From Venturia oleaginea (lineage: Eukaryota > Ascomycota > Dothideomycetes > Venturiales > Venturiaceae): a stretch of DNA of 64,000 bases. The notes under the pieces were generated by a model. That model was not told where the DNA came from. It saw nothing but the letters and a program-made list of their open reading frames with translations, and did not search any database. The translations under genes and the position numbers were made by a program. Positions 30,813 through 41,743 of the stretch are shown in pieces (the stretch's first letter is position 1; each line of letters begins with the position of its first letter). The stretch is taken from NCBI GenBank assembly GCA_013176395.1, contig JABMLP010000009.1, positions 930,001 through 994,000 of the forward strand, given 5' to 3'.

Positions 30813-32159
30813 TACAGTACTAGGGCAAAAGTTTCCGTACAATTAAGCGAAAACGCGAAATCTACACCTCTCATTTTTTAACACATTATCTTTGCACTAC
30901 CATTATGCCACCTCAACGAAAGCCATTGACTCCTATAAACCCGCAGAGGCTTCCTAATCATCGTCTTACTCCACATCAACGCGGCAAAATTGATGCGCAG
31001 CGTGAAGCCGGGCTCAGTTTAGGCGCAATTGTGGCGCTACAAAAACTACCGCGTTCCACCATCCAATACAGCCTTGAAAAGGCCCCATTACGCCAGAACG
31101 GCGAATCCCTACCTTCCAGCGGCCGGCCACGCTTGTATACAGACCGAGATGAACGATCTCTGTTACGCATTATACGTACGCAGCCTAAGTTAACGTACGA
31201 GGAGGTCAAAAGACAGGCTTGCATCGATTTTTCGAAGGATACCATCAGGAGGATATTGAAAGAGTACGGAATCGCAAATTGGAGGTCTGCAAGGCGCCCT
31301 TTCCTCACACAGGTACATGCTGACGCCAGGAAGCTCTGGGCAGAGCAGCACATCTCGTGGAAAGCTGAAGATTGGGCGAAGATTATATGGTCTGACGAGT
31401 GCTCAGTTGAGCGAGGGACCGGCAAGGCAAGAACATGGTGTTTTCGCACACCAGGACGAAAATGGGAGACCTCAATGATTGATACCTATAAGAAGGGTAA
31501 AGGAGTGTCTATCATGATTTGGGCATGCTTCTCTGGCCAAGTAGGGCGCTCTGAATTGTACATTCTTAAGCGTGACCTAGAGAGCAAGCGTCAAGGCTAC
31601 TCTACAAACTCGTATATCAAGTTACTCGACGAAATGCTACCTACAGTATACGAACCGGGCCTTAAATTTATGCAGGATAACGCGCCTATCCACAAAGCCA
31701 AAAAGACTATAGTCTGGTTTAAGGAAAACCTCATTCCACTACAAGATGCGCCGCCCTACAGTCCTGATATGAACCCGATTGAAAACCTCTGGCGGAGGCT
31801 CAAGGAATTGGTCTACGAAGTGGAACCTATGATTGAATACGTTACTGGCGGTGTAGACAATATACGAGAGGTTCTAGGAGAAGCACTTATTAAGGCCTGG
31901 CGGCTTATTGAACAACATTATTTTGATGCTGTACTTGAGTCAATGCCAAGGAGGGTTGAGGCATTACTGGCGGCAGATGGTTGGCACACAAAATACTAAA
32001 TAGCTCACTGAATGGCTCATTTTGTAGCCCTGGTATTACCGTACACTATACGAGAATATGAGCGAAAATGATCGCGTTGAAAGCGCGATAATGTAGTTAC
32101 AAGAATCACCATTTTTTGAGCGATCTCGGCTGTACGGAAACTTGTGCGACCCTACTGTA
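30813..32159 (+). mobile_element. Tc1-like DNA transposon, apparently complete
   Basis: A 1,347-bp element including the TA at each end. The left end (TACAGTACTAGGGCAAAAGT) and the reverse complement of the right end (TACAGTAGGGTCGCACAAGT) both continue into the shared block AGTTTCCGTACA, giving imperfect inverted repeats of about 28-30 bp. It encloses one uninterrupted transposase gene. Confidence 0.88.
30905..31999 (+). CDS. Tc1-like transposase, DD34E, intact
   Basis: 364 residues from ATG 30905 without interruption. The N-terminal helix-turn-helix DNA-binding region (about 20-130) includes LTPHQRGKIDAQREAGLSLG and SGRPRLYTDRDER. The DDE catalytic domain follows, with the first Asp in IIWSDECSVE, the second in KFMQDNAPIHKA and a Glu in PDMNPIENLW. 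Exactly 34 residues lie between the second Asp and the Glu, the spacing of Tc1-type enzymes. The enzyme would cut and paste its own element at TA sites. The lack of stops or frameshifts suggests recent arrival or escape from RIP. Confidence 0.95.
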   Translation: MPPQRKPLTPINPQRLPNHRLTPHQRGKIDAQREAGLSLGAIVALQKLPRSTIQYSLEKAPLRQNGESLPSSGRPRLYTDRDERSLLRIIRTQPKLTYEEVKRQACIDFSKDTIRRILKEYGIANWRSARRPFLTQVHADARKLWAEQHISWKAEDWAKIIWSDECSVERGTGKARTWCFRTPGRKWETSMIDTYKKGKGVSIMIWACFSGQVGRSELYILKRDLESKRQGYSTNSYIKLLDEMLPTVYEPGLKFMQDNAPIHKAKKTIVWFKENLIPLQDAPPYSPDMNPIENLWRRLKELVYEVEPMIEYVTGGVDNIREVLGEALIKAWRLIEQHYFDAVLESMPRRVEALLAADGWHTKY

Positions 32160-32598
32160 CATGTCAGGACAAGTTCTCCACGCTGCCATGGGAAATATGA
32201 TAAAGGAGCTCGATTCCATTGCGATGTCCAGCTTACTATCACTGTTAGCCTGGAAATACGGGAATACAATTGGCATCCAAGTACCTGTCGCTTACTTCAT
32301 CCTCTTCGTCTCTCGTCTCATTTCGATCTCCCCAGAATTCGGTTTCCGAACAGCACATTACGCTCTATCCTCTCCACTGTTCTTTTTTGTACCCAAAAAC
32401 GTCAGATCTGTCTCTCTGTACCCGAACATCCCTTGTATCACGCTCAGATAAGCTCAAAGACATCAAGGTCATCTCCAACCCTCATTTTGTCTCAATACTA
32501 TTACCAACCTTACTCCTTCACCAACTCCACCGACTTTGAACTAGCCAGCTCCACCAGCCTCAGTAACCCAACCTCACAACCTGACCAATTCAAACAAA
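32160..32598. other. Intergenic, promoter side of the small secreted protein gene
   Basis: Several overlapping frames exist. None is supported. Confidence 0.45.
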
Positions 32599-32904
32599 AT
32601 GCATCTCAATTCCCTCATCACAATCCTCCTCCTAACCCTCTCCACTTATATCTCCTCCACGAACGCAAAAACCTACAAACGCATCTGTAACCTCGGCTGT
32701 AGTAATATGTACAGCTGTAACACCGATGGACCAACGACTAGTTGGTGGACGGGTGACTACGCTTCAGCGGGGGATTATTGCCGAGGACCAACGAGCTGTG
32801 ATATGCCGGGTGCGGATGCTGTTTGTGTTCCTGGGAGGTTTGATGTGAGTACTGTCTTTGACAGGTTTTGTTTTGGAGGTGAGTGGAAGGGGATGTTGTG
32901 CTAA
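32599..32904 (+). CDS. Small secreted cysteine-rich protein
   Basis: Unspliced, the frame gives 101 residues. Residues 1-23 form a clear signal peptide (basic/polar start, core LITILLLTLSTYISS, cleavage near TNA-K). The mature part has six cysteines before residue 80 (ICNLGC, YSCNTDG, YCRGPTSC, AVCVPG) and two more near the end. A GTGAGT donor after GRFD and an ATTAG about 80 nt later would allow an intron, replacing the end with NVGKDGLWVLSVEMGQ and extending the gene to about 32955, so the C-terminus is uncertain. I do not recognise the family. Small size, secretion and cysteines fit an apoplastic or effector-like protein. It sits between two transposons, a common place for such genes. Confidence 0.6.
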   Translation: MHLNSLITILLLTLSTYISSTNAKTYKRICNLGCSNMYSCNTDGPTTSWWTGDYASAGDYCRGPTSCDMPGADAVCVPGRFDVSTVFDRFCFGGEWKGMLC

Positions 32905-33152
32905 TTAGAATGTAGGGAAGGATGGATTGTGGGTATTGAGTGTGGAGATGGGACAATGAGGTTTGGAAAGATGGAGGGGATGTGGCTTTGTTTGGAAAGG
33001 ATTGATTAATGAAGACTGTGAATTAACGATGTGGTTCGGATGAGACATGAGACTGTAATGCAGACTTGAGCTGCCAACGATTCCAGGGTCTTTGGCGGAA
33101 CAAATTGAAAGATGGGAGCGATATCCTGGAGAGGTTTGGATTGATGAGTGAT
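32905..33152. other. Intergenic
   Basis: Short region up to the hAT target duplication; it may contain the 3' exon of the small secreted protein gene. Nothing else seen. Confidence 0.4.
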
Positions 33153-35991
33153 GGCCTTGACAGTGCGTTCGATAATCAATCGATTGAGCCATTCCCAAGA
33201 TTGATTGCCCGATTCGGCCAATATATGGCTTGATTGACGGCTTAAATGAGTCGGTGTCAGTGAGATTGATGGCTTGAGTGATCGGTCAATTGAGAGATCT
33301 AAAATACACCATTTTTAAGCCCTTGATGCTGTATCTGACACGCCTCAATTGTATCATCACTCATACCGTTTCTAGCATCAGTAATGAGCCTACCAGCTTG
33401 TGAAAATACTCTCTCAACCTCTGCAGACATACCAGGAATCGATAATACATCGAAAGCAAGACGAGATAAGATCGGATAGTCATTGCGGTGCTGCTCCCAC
33501 CACCCAACAACGTCGTGAACTGGCTTCCAGGTGGTAGGGTCGAAATATTTGATGTATCTCGTATACTCGTCTTCTTTGGTGACTACCCGGCGCTTTTTGG
33601 TGATCACGTGGACTGATAATCTGTTGAATTTGTCGTAATATGAGGGCCGCTTACCGCTGGGCTCACTCTCCGCTTCTGAGGATGGTTCTGGCGTAGGTGA
33701 CGGTGATGGTGAAGGTGAGGTCCCGTATTCGTCGCAGTATTCGTCAAAAAGGCGCTGCATACCTCTCTCGGCGCGTTTGTACCAGGTACGATTGTTGTAC
33801 TTAGCCCAGTGGTCTTCGAACCACAGTAATCGTAGGTTTGGGTCGCAGACAATGGCGGCGTAGTAGAGATCTGACTCTTCAATCATCGTCTGGTACTTTG
33901 AGGTCTTCAGAAGCGCTTCTTTGAGCCCGGCTACGTAAGGTTCAGCAAACTCAGTAGCAAGATTGAGAGAAGCAACCTCATTCTGCGCGTCAGTGAGTCT
34001 CTCGTGAATGCAAGTCAACCCTTTAATGACTCCGGCGGCTGTGCCTTGTATAGATTCTGTCGCATTACCCTCCTGTTTGAGACAGAACGTCTTGAAGTCT
34101 TCTAGTATCGCACACCAAATTTCAAGCATCTCGAAGTCGTCATTTGTGAGGAAGGACTTCCTAATATCAACGCCTTTACCGGTGTAGTTGTAGAGCCTCT
34201 GCCACTTGATAATAACCGCCCTGAGCGAAAGGACACGTTGTATCATCTCGAAAGTGCTGTGCCATCGGATTCCGCCGCCAACGAGAAGTGCATACCAAAC
34301 ATCGAGTCTGGCATCCTTTTGAAGCGCTTCAAAAGCTTCTCTACGCTCAGGTGAGCGATTGATGAATATGCAGAGATTGTGTACGCGACCGATAAGTCCT
34401 AGGCGCGCCCAGACCTCAAACTGTTCATCATCGCCGGCCGCGGCAAGTGACTTATTGTGCTTAGATTGCTCATTATCGCCGAAGAGAAGGTCCTCTACGA
34501 TAAGATTGATGATATGGCCAATACAGCGAATGCGCCATCTTCTGGACCACCCGGAGGATAGCCCAGAGATCAGAACCTCAAGGTGAGCAACACAGGCGTC
34601 GTTATCTGATGCATTATCCGCTGTGAAGCCTCCCAAGTTTGTCCCATCGATGGCGAATGTAGTGAGCACTGGAGCTATCAGTTTAGCTTGATTCTCTCCA
34701 GATTTTGAGCCAAAAACGCGCGGGAAGCCGATGAGAATCCGTGACTGCCTGTAGTTTGAGTTTATGAAGTGGGAGCAGACAGCAAGGTAGTTCTTATGGT
34801 TTCCTTCCTTCCAGGCGTCTACTGAGATATTGATTCGACTTTTGCGCCCTTGATCTCGTGTAGGATGGTCGGTAACCGTTTTTCGTAGGACTCAAAAACC
34901 CATTTACTGACGGAGGACTTTGCGGTTGGTAGAATCGCTGTAAGAGTCTCAATTGCGCCGGCCTTGAGTAGCGAGAGGGTATCGGGATGGGAGGCTGTAT
35001 GGAAGGCAATATTGTGCTTGATAGTCCAGTCAATATATTGCTGTCTGTACACGATGGCATCGAAATTATCGTCCTTTTTGAGACCACAAGTCTCGCAATG
35101 TGTCAACGGCGATTCAGTTACTTCCTCCTCTTGCAATCCATTCATTTCAATGGAATCTCCTGGATCTTTGACGCCGTGCCGAGAGAGAAGGTGTCCTTGT
35201 ATGCCGCCGGTAGACGTCGCCACGTAGATTCCTGTATGCCAACTCCTCAATTCATGACACCTTCTTACAGACCCAAAGTCTCTTATGCTTCTCACCATCC
35301 GCTTGAATCTCTGCGCCGTGCTCCCAAATGTAAGAGTCGAGTCGGGATAGCTGCTGCTTGGTAACAGGCCTGAGCCTTGGATTCCGCAGTTTCTGGCCGT
35401 CCTTTTGAAGCCGTGACCATTGTATATCGAACTTGCAACGCTGGAGATTGAGAGGACGTAAGGGAGTTGTAATAACCCTATGAGGAAGGATAGAAGCTAC
35501 TGGTATAGGGCTTTCGGGTTCTGGAGGCAGATCTTGCGACAGTGAGGCTTCGTCGATAGCTGTACCGGATCTTTGAGAATAGCCTTCAGGCCTTCTCCGC
35601 TGTACGAATCTAGTCATCATCTTGAATAGTCTGTAGAGAAAACGTAGTGGTTGTGATGGTAAAATTAGTAGAAAATGAATGTAATTAATCCAATGTTCAA
35701 ACATATTCGAAGCATAGGAAAAACCCGATTTTCGGCGCCGGTCGGCGCTAAATTTAGTGGATCATCCCACTAATTTCTAGGGGCTACCTTCTAAAACTAC
35801 GTCACGTTACTTAAGCGAACTCAACACCATGGATTAAGCAATCACTCAATCTTTGAGGCTTCAATTGATTGATTGATTCATATATATCATAGCTTGATTG
35901 ATGGCCTAAATAGGCCGATTTTCGTTCGCCTGACGGACCTGACGGCGTCGGTCAATCAATTCAATTGCTTATCGAACGCACTGGGCCTTGA
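33153..35991 (-). mobile_element. hAT-superfamily DNA transposon with 8-bp target site duplication
   Basis: The element is 33161-35983 (2,823 bp). Its termini are perfect 15-bp inverted repeats, CAGTGCGTTCGATAA, followed by a looser match. It is flanked on both sides by the same 8 bp, GGCCTTGA (33153-33160 and 35984-35991), the target duplication length of hAT elements. Short CTTGATTGA(C/T)GGC-type motifs recur inside both ends. It carries one disrupted transposase gene on the minus strand. Confidence 0.95.
33299..35704 (-). pseudogene. hAT transposase with two frameshifts
   Basis: The C-terminal part (34669-33299 and upstream in frame to about 34840) includes the RNase-H-like core with FAIDGTNLGGFTADNASDN, RCIGHIINLIVED and GGIRWHSTFEMI. 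It ends in the hATC dimerisation region (YPILSRLAFDVLSIPGMSAEVERVFSQAGRLIT). The N-terminal part carries a BED-type zinc finger (CKKxC...HLLSRHG). Two single-base changes break the frame: an extra G near 35261 inside the zinc finger (KK-V instead of KK-C) and a missing A in an A-run near 34840 before SRINISVDAWKEGN. An intron at the first site cannot be fully excluded. The start is either the ATG at 35704 or, more likely, the one near 35620. Confidence 0.85.
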
Positions 35992-37316
35992 CCAAAATTG
36001 AAAATACACATCTTACCAACAATTGAGAAGACCCTTGTTTATATCCTTGCCGTTAATGATTAGAGTGAATGACCATTGTCAAAGAGAAGTTATGCCCGAT
36101 ACGCTACCCACTCGATCCTTGGGTCTTGATATATCAACGTTGTCTAGTGTGACTGAGGAACTCTCCATGCACCCGGATTATATTAACCTGGTAATAGCAG
36201 TATCTGATAGGACTAGAAAGAGGCAGTTCGACCATGCGGTATAAAGAAGATGAAGGTAGGCCGGGACTACAAAATGAAAGTTAGCGCTGCTTCAGAGGTC
36301 ATTTCGTTATACTTACGATAGCGGGTATCATCTTCAGGTCAATCTTAGTACTATCACCTCTGTACATTTTCTCTTTAGCTTTTCATCAATGTATGGGTAG
36401 GAGAAGATTCATTGTCTAGAGTAAGAAGTGCGAGCCAATTGAGAGTAAGTAAGCCATGCTGACAAATATGTTGTTCAAAAATTTCAGGATCGAGACGGAC
36501 GTTGAAGAGGCGGAGTTGATGGTCTATACTCCGTCATTGGGTGAAACGCATCTATTATCTGTACAGTGAATCCGAGCGCCTTGGCCAGGCGACCATCGGA
36601 CTTGTCACTAGGCAGTCATGGACATTGCCGCACCAAGGCTGTTTGTTCCCAAGTTCATCCACCTCCCTTCCTTTATCATCTTTGCCATCTCCTCGTCTCA
36701 AACAGATTTCTCATTAACGTCCCATTCGTCGAATTTATGACTGCATCTGAATCAATATCTCCTTCCTGCAGAATCAACCCCTCAGAGGTGCGATAAAGAA
36801 GGGCCGAATAATGAAGTCTCTACCTTGGACCATGACCAGGCCATTCGACGCCTGGCTGCTCATACGGCTCCCAGTCTTCAAGATGAATTCACTTGTCATG
36901 GCGGAATAACTGTCCAGTGAAGAGAGAGCTTACTCATCAGATTCCTTGGAGATCCCGTTGAACTCTGTTTGCGATTCTACTGGATCATCCTGTTTTGAAT
37001 TCCCATGGCAGTACTCGTAGTGCTGATAATGGCATTGGCCCGAAGCCATCTATGATCATCGTTGTGTCCTGCCAACATGTTTCGCGGCCTTCTCCTTAGC
37101 AGTAGCTTCACGCTATGTTGCACACCATCCAAACGAACCAATCGAAGCCCCGTCACTTCACCAACCAGATTTAGATCCTTAGTCAGACGGGCTTCTCTTA
37201 AATAATCCAACCTTCGCCACCATACAGCCAGCTTTGATGGCTCCATGAGAATGACCATTGTATTGATTGCTGCTTATTACCTTTTACCTTAATCTCGCGA
37301 CGTCCCTCCACACACC
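35992..37316. other. Gene-free region downstream of the hAT element
   Basis: About 1.3 kb. Only short frames without domains are visible. The last few hundred bases should hold the promoter of the DUF3176-type gene. Confidence 0.5.
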
Positions 37317-39789
37317 ATGGTTACGTACTCGGCGATTCCCTTACAGTATCTGAATAATACGGCCAATGTTCGCGAAGAAACCTTTCGCTCTCCCGGAGGT
37401 AGTGGCTTCGATACAGAGCGCAAAACTCCAGGAAACATCACCTCACAAAGACTGTCCGGTGGTTCAGATAGCGAATCTTTGGACACAAAGCCATCTCAAA
37501 ATCAAAGGATACCTCGACGTGCTGGCTATAGACGTCTAGCATCTGCTTGGTGGCAGGAGATTGTCTCATTCCTGTTTGCGGCCGCTTTCTTCGTGGCTAT
37601 CGCCATCATCCTGGCAAAATATAATGGCCACGAACAGCCAGACTGGAAGTATAGTCTCAATCTGAGTACATTGGTGGCTATTCTTTCTACTCTATTACGG
37701 GCTTCCCTAGTGGTGGTGGTAGAGGAGAGTGAGTGCCATCTTCACCAATCCCATTTATTCCACTGACAGAACCATCAGTTGTTAGCCAGCTGAAATGGCT
37801 TTGGTACAGATCAACAAGAGTAAGAAGCAAATCTTGGACATTTCTGCTCAATAACTGATAGCCGAACAGCCTCTTCGTCATCTATCAGCTTTCGATCAAG
37901 CTGCACGCTCCCCATGGGGCTCACTGTTGCTTCCATTCCGGATCAAGCGAATGTAAGTGATTGGATCACGTCATGTTTTTGCTACAGCTGATTCATCGTC
38001 AGAAACCTGGCCCTCTTGGGAGCTTTGATCGTTGTTCTCTCCCTCGCTATTGGCCCTTTCACCCAGCAGGCTATCAAAAACGTGTCTTGTGAGAAGGAAA
38101 TTCCAATCGATGGGACCGGAAGTCCAAATTCCTCCCGGTCTACTGCACAGATTCCTATTGCTCACCAGGTGCTTGGAACCTCGGCGACACGTTATGGCGC
38201 GGGACTCTTCTCTATGTCCGCTGATGTCAAAGGTGCAATAGTGAATGGATTATCCGACCCGAACGGAAACTTATCTGCTGTGTCTGCTGTCTGTGGCTCC
38301 GGAAACTGTACCTTTCCTGAGTACTCCTCAGCAGGAATGTGCAGCAAATGCGCCGACGTAACCTCCTTGCTCACCGAAGTACTCTTCAACAAGTCTAACT
38401 CCGAATACTCTAACCTTACTCTGCCTAATGGACTGTCCATCGGAAATGCGCCTAGTGATGAGCCAGTTCAATGGCTGAATATTTCATCGGACCAGAGTCT
38501 TGATTGGGCGCAAATTTCGGATTCCGCAATGTTAGCCGGACTTTCTGCTTCGATATACAACTTCACGATTCTTCAAATCACCGATGCTAATTGCAGCATT
38601 GCCATCAACTCGACAAATCAATTCGGCACAGTTTCTTACAACTACAACTGTCCACAACAGGGGAAAAATTTCAGCTCTGGATGGCAGAACTACGGATTCC
38701 AAGCTACGAGCTGTGCATTGTTTCCATGTGTAAAGACATATAAATCTAAAGATACTAACGGTATTTTGGACGAACAGATATCTAAGGAGATACCCATGTT
38801 GGCAGATCCAACCCAAACTTCAGTCGTCTTGCCCAACCAAGTCGCCTTCAACTCACCTTGTGTGGTAAATGGGCAGAGTTATGACCTCAGCAATGTCTCC
38901 AAACCGTCAACCCAGCACCTTAATTTCAACACGACCGAACTTGGCGGCAGGAACGTCACCGTCCCGAGCGAGTGTTTTTATTCTGTGAGCGGAGTCTGGC
39001 TTCGGGCTTTGACCTTGTTCTTGGACACGACCCTCTCTGGAATATGTAGTTATATCGGTGAGCACTGATCATCTTGCAAGTTGACAGGAACTAACATTGG
39101 AGCAAGATACCAATGGATTCGCTTCTCACATCGATCCAAGATATCGATCCGTTGTATTATGCGCCCCAAGTTTAGCTGTTCAAGAGCTGGGCGTATCCAC
39201 CGATTCATGGTGGTTGCAAGAACTCTTCAATGGGGGCAATGCGACCTTCAGCAGTGTTGAGAACTCCATCGATGCCATTGCAACCGCTGTTACAAACAAG
39301 ATCCGCACATTTGGGTCAAACTGGGATGGCTCTCCAGATTTCGCATCTGGTTCTTCCACGAGAACCACCATATGTACTCAGGTATGGGAAAATAAATCAG
39401 GCCAGCCCAACAGCACTAACATGTTCAAACAGGTCGATTGGCCCTGGCTTATATTTCCAGCTGTCCTCCTGGCGCTGACCCTCTTCTTACTCGTAGTCAT
39501 TGCACTGAGAACCATATTCGGATATGGTGATGTGCCAATCTGGAAATCCTCTCTCCTTCCACTCATCTTCGCAAGCCAGGGTTCATTTGTGGCCAAATCC
39601 GGCGACCTTAGAGATATTGATGACGCAGCGGACAATACGCATGTGAAGCTGGAGCGTTCAGGAGGAAATTGGCAATTTGCACAGCCAGATGGTGCATCTT
39701 CATCAGGGGTTGACGCTGGTAATCCGGTGAAGCATGAACATCATCACCACCACGACTGGCCGGGGCCTTCTGACAGCGGCTATCTGTAA
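37317..39789 (+). CDS. DUF3176-type fungal membrane protein
   Basis: Six exons were placed by hand: 37317-37728, 37779-37819, 37870-37952, 38003-39057, 39107-39381 and 39433-39789, giving 740 residues with all phases consistent. The N-terminal conserved block is WWQEIVSFLFAAAFFVAIAIILAKYNG, then VVSQLKWLWYR, then HLSAFDQAARSPWGSLLL, as in the DUF3176 family. Predicted membrane segments lie at about residues 80-100, 120-140, 180-200 and near 630 (WLIFPAVLLALTLFLLVVIAL). The large loop between the third and fourth is rich in N-glycosylation sites and cysteines and probably faces outside. The last intron is 51 nt, so its retention would also stay open; its CTAAC branch site argues for splicing. 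The function of this family is unknown. Confidence 0.88.
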
Positions 39790-40175
39790 TCTGTCTCTCT
39801 TAGTGGCATAAATAGATTGCGGAGTTTGTTTTGAGAATCCTTCCGGAAGTGAAGATTCCGGTGTCGTACACTAACAAAGCGACCTCTATAAAAAGGCGTA
39901 ATTCTATGTTCCTGACCAGTGCAAAACATGAGGCGCGTACAAGCAATGTTGTTTCTCTAACCGACCCAATCAAGTCGTTGGCATCCTGCAGGACGGCACG
40001 ATTGGAGCCAGTACTCGCTCGCGCTCAGCCCCTTACTTCCCTATTGGTGCTAGGCTAGGCTTATGGAAACACAAAGCTGACTGCATTTCCAATTAATTGC
40101 AAAGATTTTCTGACTTTTCTGTCGTTCTCCCAGCTACAGTCGCGCAACTCTCGTTCTGCTCGTCTTTCATTCACC
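39790..40175. other. Intergenic
   Basis: 386 bp with no supported feature. Confidence 0.45.
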
Positions 40176-41125
40176 ATGTCGTCGCCATTCAACGTCAAAA
40201 ATTATTATCGCTTCTTCAACTCCATCTACGCCAACCACACCATCTCCGCCGGAATCTCATACACAGTCAATGGCCCAATCAATATGACCATCCAGGAGTC
40301 CTTCTCTTCAACAGAGAACTGACAATTGTTTTACCAAGCTGGCGTTTACTTTATTCGCAATTACCAGTCTGGCGCGGACTTGCAACTTGGTTTGACCGCG
40401 GGTGATTTGACGACACCTCGGCTGTTAAATTCATCTGGTGCGCTGGGTCAACAATGGAAAATCACTGCTCGGTCAGATAATACTTGGAGGATTACAAATG
40501 GACTAGTCTCGAATCTGTCGAGTTTGGGGATTGCGCCTGGGGCTGCGACGGTACCGGCTATGGACACGGATGATACAGATGGACATTGGCGGATTGGGAT
40601 TAATCAGTCTGCGGGGACAATTTCTGATGCTGCTATGCTGGCTACTGTTGAGAATGTCGTGGTATGTTTGATTCTTGTTGTAAGAGTCTGCGAGAAAAAG
40701 TGCGCTGTTCATTCGGGTATCAGGCTTCCCTAACAACTTCCACAGCCTCCTCATCTGCAACCGCGACATCCACAGTTACCAGTGCAAGCACAATCACATC
40801 CTTCTCAAATTCTTCCGCAACACCCACCGGCACTCTAGGCTCCTCCTCCTCTGCCTCCAAATCCTCAAGCATATCTGGAGGCGCAATTGCTGGTATCGTC
40901 ATCGGTGTCCTCGCACTTGTGGCAATAATCGCCGCTCTCGTGTTCTTTATCATGAGAAGAAGGAAACAAAAGCGATCCCGGGCTGGGGTGCCAGCGAGTG
41001 AGATGGATGGGACGGGAAAACCTTTTGCGTACGAGAATGAGAAGAGGATCACGCCTGCGGCACCACCTGTTGAGATGGATGCCCAAGGGCATACTTTGAG
41101 GACGGAGATAGGGTACAAATATTGA
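40176..41125 (+). pseudogene. Trefoil-like single-pass membrane protein gene with an in-frame TGA
   Basis: Two exons (40176-40661 and 40724-41125, phase 0) would give a 295-residue protein. The first part contains ITNG- and QQWKITARSDNTWRI-type sequence, like ricin-B/beta-trefoil repeats (FIRNYQSGADLQLGL). A Ser/Thr-rich stalk follows, then one membrane segment (IAGIVIGVLALVAIIAALVFF) and a short basic cytoplasmic tail, the layout of fungal single-pass surface proteins. Codon 49 is TGA (40320-40322) within TEN-stop-QLFYQAG. A tryptophan (TGG) would fit the context, so one G-to-A change may have created it. Alternatives are a sequencing error, readthrough or a start after the stop (the frame is open again from 40326 but offers no early ATG). 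Both flanking parts look otherwise intact. Confidence 0.65.
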
Positions 41126-41743
41126 TTGAAAGAGGGACGATGGTATGATATGTAGCGTTTATATTTCTATTTTGTTTTGAGCGACTGTTGTTTCCGTCTA
41201 CTAAGGCTTTATTGGTGTTGAGGTTGTATGTCTGATTTTATCCCTCTAGAGTAAGAGAGGGCAGGGAAAGGATTAAGCTGGAGGGGTACCAATGACTCCT
41301 AATCGTCTTTCGAATCAGTAGCCAGCTACGTGGTATCCAACAAGAGCTTTTGCGTTCAGTTATCTAGGCTCCGGGTCACTGATGGTATACCGGGTTTGTT
41401 ATCAACACCATCTTTTCGTCGTGCAGACAGAACACTGCCTATATTCGCCATCGATGCGTGACGGCATTATCGCCCCGAAAAGGCAATGGTGATGGATATA
41501 GACATATCTCCGGCCATAACAACCTCATCGAGTAGTGTTTCTTGATGCTGTGTACCGCACTTAGGTGACACACGTACGCAAAATACTTATTCGATATCTG
41601 ATCATACATTGGGTCACAGAGAGCATGCCAAGTTTTTTGCATGGGCTGGTATTGCACACGGCTCGCTGTAGATACTTTCCACTTCATACAAACTCTTTAC
41701 TCCCATCCCTACTCCCAGTCACAAAACCTATCCTGCAAAAGAA
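41126..41743. other. Intergenic
   Basis: 618 bp with no supported gene. It includes the promoter of the aspartic protease gene. Confidence 0.45.

Noticed and set aside
39382..39432. Reading the last DUF3176 intron as coding (51 nt, open)
   Set aside because: It has a GTATGG donor, a CACTAAC branch site and a CAG acceptor, and removing it joins two conserved parts (ICTQ-VDWPWL).
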